From: Argentina anserina
Taxonomy: Eukaryota > Streptophyta > Magnoliopsida > Rosales > Rosaceae
DNA: 64,000 nucleotides
Assembly: GCF_933775445.1 (NCBI RefSeq)
Contig: NC_065873.1
Location: forward strand, 27,218,001-27,282,000
Reading direction: 5' to 3'
This document shows, in pieces, positions 58,979-64,000 of this stretch. Both the position numbers and the translations under genes were made by a program. Numbering within the stretch: the first letter of the stretch is position 1; each line of letters opens with the position of its first letter. The notes under the pieces were generated by a model, which worked only from the letters and a program-made list of their open reading frames with translations, did not search any database and was not told the DNA's origin.

Positions 58979-59238
58979 GTTGTAAAATGACTAAAATCCG
59001 GCTTTTTACACAAAGATCTTTCTACTTTCTTATATGGTACGGTTTCATACAGCTACGTATTGACAGAAATAGTTGAAAACTGTTTGGCTGTCGATCAAAC
59101 TCATCAATGTTGTAAAATGACTAAAATCCGGCTTTTTACACAAAGATCTTTCTACTTTCTTACATGGTACGGTTTCATACAGCTACATATTGACAGAAAT
59201 AGTTGAAAACTGTTTGGCTGTCGATCAAACTCATCAAA
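58979..59238. repeat. Perfect-length tandem duplication, 2 x 130 bp
   Basis: Two adjacent copies share ATGTTGTAAAATGACTAAAA at their start and ACTCATCAA at their end, with two substitutions by eye (TATATGG/TACATGG and CTACGTATTG/CTACATATTG). Noncoding. Confidence 0.95.
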
Positions 59239-60450
59239 GCACGCATCTTCATTATAATATCAGTTTTTCCCTGATCATGATTACTAAAAAGAAGAAGAAA
59301 TTGATTCTTCAACTAATCGAGAACACGAGTTTTGAATCTTTGAACTTCCCCTATTTGTAACTGATCATTCAGATTACGTTATTGATTAGAATACAGTGTT
59401 TGCCTGGCCATGAATCTGAGATTTCTCATTTCACAAGTTGTTAGGCATATATGCATCTAACTATTGCCTATTAAAGCTAGACCAAGATCATTGATGCATG
59501 ATGAAAGAAGATGATGTACCATTAACTAACATATAGAATTAATGTGTTAGTTAAGTCATAGACAGAAATCATGAAATCAAAGTAATGTTTCACCTATCAA
59601 AACTACTTACAGCAGTATTATACTTTTTAGTTTTTTTGAGGATGTATTATTTCCGTTTAACCTACCACGGTTGCTGGGCACAAGTGCTTGCCTATAAGAT
59701 GAAAAATATTTCAAGGACTCTTATTTTGATTCTGATATTAACATTTAACATAGGATCCTGACCAGTTACTAGCTATCATCATTATGAAATCCAACACTCC
59801 AATTTAATAGTTAAAGTATTTCGATTTGCCTAAAACATTTTCATTTATAAATTTCAAAGTATGGGATAATGTAGGGCTAAAGGTAGGCTTACACCTAAAG
59901 AAAGTTTCCACAGAACGGATAGCCATTGATTTTTCACTTTCTACGCCCCTTTATCTCCCACCATTATTAGTCCATTATTATTTGCCTAATTAGCTTTTGA
60001 TTTATTGACTTATTTCACTCTGTTCATATAGAAAAATATATGATCATTGCTTGAAGGAACACTCTCATAATCTCATTTGTTCAAACATATATGATGTGAA
60101 GGGCTTGAGATATGAATGCACTAAGATTGAACTTTTCAATTAGATGGTATTGCGCCGGTTGCTAGCTTCTGTGAAAATATTAAAACCACACTTGTTTTGT
60201 AGGGACAAAATTTGCAAATTAACAGAGACCAAAACCCAGTACGAATGCTTTGGAAAATAATTAACAAAAGAAAAGAAACAGCACAAAACAAATGTAATCA
60301 TTACACATGCCAATGATACCATGCTATACTTATCAACACTAATTATAAACTTGTTTAACAAGAAAAACACATTATTATAGAAATAAGGCTACTTTAGCCC
60401 ACAAGAAAGAGAAGCCCAATAAAATATGGGCCCCATCATTTCTATTGGCC
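59239..60450. other. Spacer upstream of the DUF761 gene
   Basis: AT-rich; a minus-strand open frame at 60140-60370 has no motif. The distal part is probably promoter of the DUF761 gene. Confidence 0.5.
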
Positions 60451-60460
60451 CTTTATATAT
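60451..60460 (+). promoter_or_regulatory. Candidate TATA box of the DUF761 gene
   Basis: CTTTATATAT, about 110 bases before the start codon, which would leave a leader of about 80 bases. Motif and spacing only. Confidence 0.55.
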
Positions 60461-60569
60461 GGTTCCAACTACCTAGCTTCAAACTGCTCTCGAGTCTTCT
60501 CTGATCTATCTATAAATCTATTTATTTAGCAATATTAGCCTTTGAGTTTTAATCTCTAGAAGCTCATCA

Positions 60570-61148
60570 ATGGAGCATAATACCACACCAGAGATAGCTA
60601 TAAAGAAACTGAGCAACATGTTACGTCTGATGATGAAGCGTGGCAAGATCCTAGGCAAGTCGGTAAACGACTTCATGCTCCGGCACAACACCACCCTCGA
60701 CTCAGTCCGGTGCCGCTCGCTCGACGACGTGCACGCTTCATTTGTCTACCCCCTGGAGTACGAGTTCAGCTGCAGCAGCAGCCCACCGCACCACCAACGG
60801 TCCCGCACTCCCGGCCACCTTAAGCGCAGCAACACCAACTACAACAACGGCCGTTATTATCATCATCAGCACTCACGGCGGTCTGTTTACGTGCCGATGA
60901 TGTGCGATGACGTGTTGGGAAGTAAGAACGTGTCCTTCTGCGGAGGTGACGTGGTGGAGCCGCTGCGGCGGAGGCCGAGGGTGAGGAGGGTTAGGATAAC
61001 AGAGTGGGAGCCGTTATTTCCGTTGAACACCAGTGAAGAAGAGGAGGAGGAGTGGCATGTGGACAAGGCAGCTCAGGAATTCATTGACAATTTTTACAGG
61101 GATTTAATGTTGCAAAAGTGGAATACGGTAGCAGATCGATGCTATTAG
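60570..61148 (+). CDS. DUF761 domain protein (192 aa)
   Basis: Intronless frame from ATG 60570 to TAG 61146-61148. The N-terminus is a basic helical segment (KKLSNMLRLMMKRGKILGKS). The middle is polar, Ser/His/Arg-rich and low-complexity. A GC-rich stretch gives PLRRRPRVRRVRITEWEPLFP, followed by a Glu run. The C-terminus VDKAAQEFIDNFYRDLMLQKW is the DUF761 signature (D-x-x-A-x-x-F-I-x-x-F-Y). This plant family, known from cotton fibre proteins, has no established molecular role. GC content within the frame is higher than in the flanks, which supports coding. The start is the first ATG after a TATA-spaced leader. Confidence 0.88.
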   Translation: MEHNTTPEIAIKKLSNMLRLMMKRGKILGKSVNDFMLRHNTTLDSVRCRSLDDVHASFVYPLEYEFSCSSSPPHHQRSRTPGHLKRSNTNYNNGRYYHHQHSRRSVYVPMMCDDVLGSKNVSFCGGDVVEPLRRRPRVRRVRITEWEPLFPLNTSEEEEEEWHVDKAAQEFIDNFYRDLMLQKWNTVADRCY

Positions 61149-62114
61149 CTGATGACGTGATCGAGGTTAGGGTTTCTACTACGTTGAACTTGCAGAGGGA
61201 CGCCGTAGTGTATTTTAACCATGTATCCATCCATGCATGAGAATTTGGATCCTAGTTTTCACATTTTAGCTTTTCCTAGTATGTAAGCTTAAATTACACG
61301 TACATTAATGGTCTACTGTGTTAATTTTCTGCTTACAGTATTTTACCACTGCTCGCGTACAGTTGTAGATTAGAAGTATCAAGATTTCCTTGCATGGAAT
61401 ATATATGAAATATTGCAGGAACTCTTGAGAGCAAGTGTTTAATATGTTATCTTATATACAAGTGTACCTTTTCCTTTGCCAATGAGTTTCTGGTTTACGT
61501 ACAAATGAAATGTGGTAGAAAGGGACCTTCACACTTCAGAATTCCTTTGGCGTGTCAATTGCAGATCGATGGATTAATTGGCATAATTTTTCTCTTTGCT
61601 TTAATCCGCAAATTCTGTTAATTGGGACTCTGAACAATTATTTAAACATTGGAGGGACATGCATTATAAAGTAGAGACTGCACTCTGGTTGGCAACATAT
61701 ATTGTTCTTGCTTGTGAATCAATCCAATTTTGATCAGAAAATGCAAATTATCAGAAGAGTATAATTCCCGATTAGTCCAACATAATTGATAAACTAACGA
61801 GTCAGTTGATGAATACTATATAGTCGGTTAGAGTTGTAAATATTATAGACGAACTGATAGCCCACAGTACTCACTCTGCATAGGTGAATGATTGAGATTG
61901 AAATACAGACAATTATTGCTTGTTTCAAAGTGCTTCTAAAAGATCTCAAATTCAACAAACATACTTTTTTTTATGAAAAAAGAGAAGCTAAAGACTTACA
62001 TAAATAATTCAAGAAACATTAATTGGAAATATTCATAAAAAAACATTAATTTGAAATATTTGGATTCAAAACCAAACAACCTATAACCAATTGCAAACAG
62101 AGAGAGAGAGAGAG

Positions 62115-62152
<38 letters not shown>

Positions 62153-62719
62153 GTCCATGAATAATCAAATATAATGTCATTTCCAGTTCATTATGGAAAA
62201 TGAATCAATCCTAGAGACCAAAATAGAAAAGAAAGTAGAAGAAGGATTAATTTTGTCGGGCCTGATAGGCTAACAAGTTATGTAGAGTAACCTGAATTTA
62301 TGGTCCTTACTAAAAGGAACGACATTAAAATGGATGCGATGCTTCTCGAAAATTAGAACAAAATATTCTAGCACTTGTAGGTTTGGATGAGCAGGAGGGA
62401 ATTGATTAGGTCTATTTCCACATGGCACAACAGATTTGCTGTACGTTTCTGCCACTGAATCATCCAGAAAGAGTGAGTGGGTCAATTTTAAGCCATTGAT
62501 TGACACAAAATTTATAAGAAAACAAGTATAATGCAAATCTCCGCCTAGTTTTGTTGCTCACACCAACTTTCGTTTCTAGATGCTGTTCTGTAGTGCTCAT
62601 ACTCGTGATTTCTTTTATTCTTGGGTACCTCATTGTCACAAGCCAAAATAATTACCATTGTTGGTAACTTGTTCATCTACCACATAAAAGACTTATAAAA
62701 AAATGAATATTAACTGAGA
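61149..62719. other. Spacer downstream of the DUF761 gene
   Basis: 3' flank and AT-rich intergenic sequence. Contains an AGAG/TATA compound microsatellite at about 62098-62148. No gene supported. Confidence 0.55.
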
Positions 62720-62960
62720 AATTATTATATATACCCACAACATATCTCACGTGTCATATCCCTTAATATTATGAGATATGTGGCGTATCCCTTAATATTA
62801 TTAGTTTATTTTTTGTTGTGATTGTTTCTAATTAGTTATTATATATAAATAAACTTTTAACATTCTCACCATGTGCATGTTAATTATACCATGACGTAAT
62901 ATGATTAACTGGGTACACACATGACAGTGTCATGTGGTGTGGCGGGTACACATAATAATT
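62720..62960. mobile_element. MITE (about 241 bp), member 2 of the 46067-46280 family
   Basis: Inverted ends AATTATTATATATACCCACA and the complement of AATTATTATGTGTACCCGCC. Homologous to 46067-46280, with an extra internal duplication of a TATCCCTTAATATTAT word at 62757 and 62787. Confidence 0.72.
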
Positions 62961-63516
62961 ACTCATATTAAGCTATCGACCAATCAAAAACTGAGATTAT
63001 CACAGAAGATGACACTAACTATATCATGAATTTACCTGCTCTCAGTTTATATCTTGTAAAAATTAAGAATAGTGTTGTTTTTCTAATATGAGAAACAATT
63101 TAATCAAGCTACCATGAGTTTGCCTCATCCGAACACATAGCCCCTTGTTTACATCCGGGAGAGACTATGTTATTAGACCAAATGATAATGAATCATTTCC
63201 TTTTCCAAGAAGTCTAAAAAGTAATTATTATTATTACTTACTTACTTACTGATCGTAATATTGCGTGTTAAACATTAATTACCTTGGTCTCTTCTCTCTA
63301 TCTTTTTCATATCTCAATTCCCATCTGTTTTGTTTCTATATTTCTGTGTTTTCCCAAGTAGAAAATCTAGAATCCCCTCCTTTCCCTCCGTAGATCTCCA
63401 AATTCCTTACCACCAAACCCTAAATTATCTCTCTCCCAAGTCCCCCCCTCTCTATTTCCACCCCTACATTTCTCCGCCGGTCAATTTCTCATTATTCATG
63501 GACTTCCGGCCCATCC

Positions 63517-64000
63517 ATGCCTCAGCTCCGCCGCAGAAATCGGACCCCTAAGAACCCTAACCCGATTGCCCGACAGGCCGCTCCGGAGAAGAAGAAGAAG
63601 AAGCAGACGAATTGCGATAAGAACAATCGGAGCAGGAAGAAGCGGATTGTGAAGAGGTCGATTGAGTTGACGGAGGAGGACCGACCTAGGTGTTGCGCCG
63701 GCATGGATGAGTACGATTGCGGCGGCCACAGCGGCGATAAGGGCCCTGCTGCCGATGAAGAAGTATCGGCTCCTATTCCTGAAAAGGTTCACTCTTTTTT
63801 TCACTGGTTTCAATTTTGCATTTTATTATGTATAATTTTCAATAAAGTCTAGTGCTTTAGCTCTGTTTATGTGTTTAGGAATTAAAAGTTTGATACTTGT
63901 TAATCTATGAATTTGATGAAGTTCTGTATTTGTTTTTTACTGCATGAGGTAGTTATTGTGTGTTCTTAGTTACACATAGGATGGTGATGATATGTATTTT
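63517..64000 (+). CDS. First exon of an unrecognised basic protein (partial)
   Basis: ATG 63517 opens 90 codons to a probable donor AAAAG/GTTCAC at 63786-63787, after which the sequence becomes AT-rich and intron-like to the window edge. The encoded start is strongly basic (MPQLRRRNRTPK, then a five-Lys run and NRSRKKRIVKRS), suggesting a nuclear localisation signal. An acidic/Cys segment follows (IELTEEDRPRCC, DEYDCGG). A typical CT-rich leader (63330-63480) precedes it. A short frame from ATG 63498 (17 codons) overlaps the start in another frame. I do not recognise the family; the rest of the gene lies beyond the window. Confidence 0.6.

Overview
This is a window of a plant nuclear genome, from a eudicot. 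The evidence is spliced genes with GT-AG introns, plant-restricted families (LRR receptor kinase, DUF1677, DUF761, FAR1/FHY3-like, Bet v 1-type lachrymatory-factor-synthase-like proteins), AT-rich spacers and a dense load of class I and class II transposons. The gene set would suit a rosid such as Rosaceae, but I cannot fix the genus from sequence alone. No tRNA, rRNA or CRISPR array was recognised.

Layout. 1-3.2 kb is spacer with one hAT-like element. 3.23-6.29 kb (-) is an LRR receptor-like protein resembling Arabidopsis SKM1, with a kinase domain that lacks key catalytic residues. 6.3-11.7 kb is spacer with a long CT microsatellite and three foldback MITEs side by side. 11.7-15.4 kb holds two tandem DUF1677 genes (-) separated by a transposon-like block. 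17.7-23.7 kb is an old, decayed Ty1/copia element (+) still bounded by 180-bp LTRs and a 5-bp target duplication. 25.9-27.9 kb is a six-exon monoacylglycerol-lipase-like alpha/beta hydrolase (+).

27.8-52.2 kb is a tandem segmental-duplication cluster. The repeated unit is the last exon and 3' flank of the lipase gene followed by a lachrymatory-factor-synthase-like (LFS-like, Bet v 1/PYL-type fold) gene on the minus strand. I find five LFS-like copies. A is split by a young 7.1-kb Ty1/copia element, B is intact, C carries one nonsense codon, D has several lesions, and E is intact but divergent. The spacers are full of MITEs, including a 1.07-kb near-perfect foldback with a 9-bp target duplication, a likely solo LTR, and a minisatellite-like GTGTGATA array that hosts a nested transposon.

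54.57-58.80 kb is a complete 4.23-kb Mutator-like element with about 290-bp terminal inverted repeats and a 9-bp target duplication. It carries a spliced FAR1-type transposase gene (-) broken by one in-frame TAG. 60.6-61.1 kb is an intronless DUF761 gene (+), and the window ends in the first exon of an unrecognised basic protein (+).

The genes do not form a pathway. The common theme is duplication followed by transposon-driven gene loss, with a clear age range from the decayed 17.7-kb copia element to the young 29.5-kb one. Exon joins come from splice signals, reading-frame continuity and family motifs read by eye. Percent identities are visual estimates.
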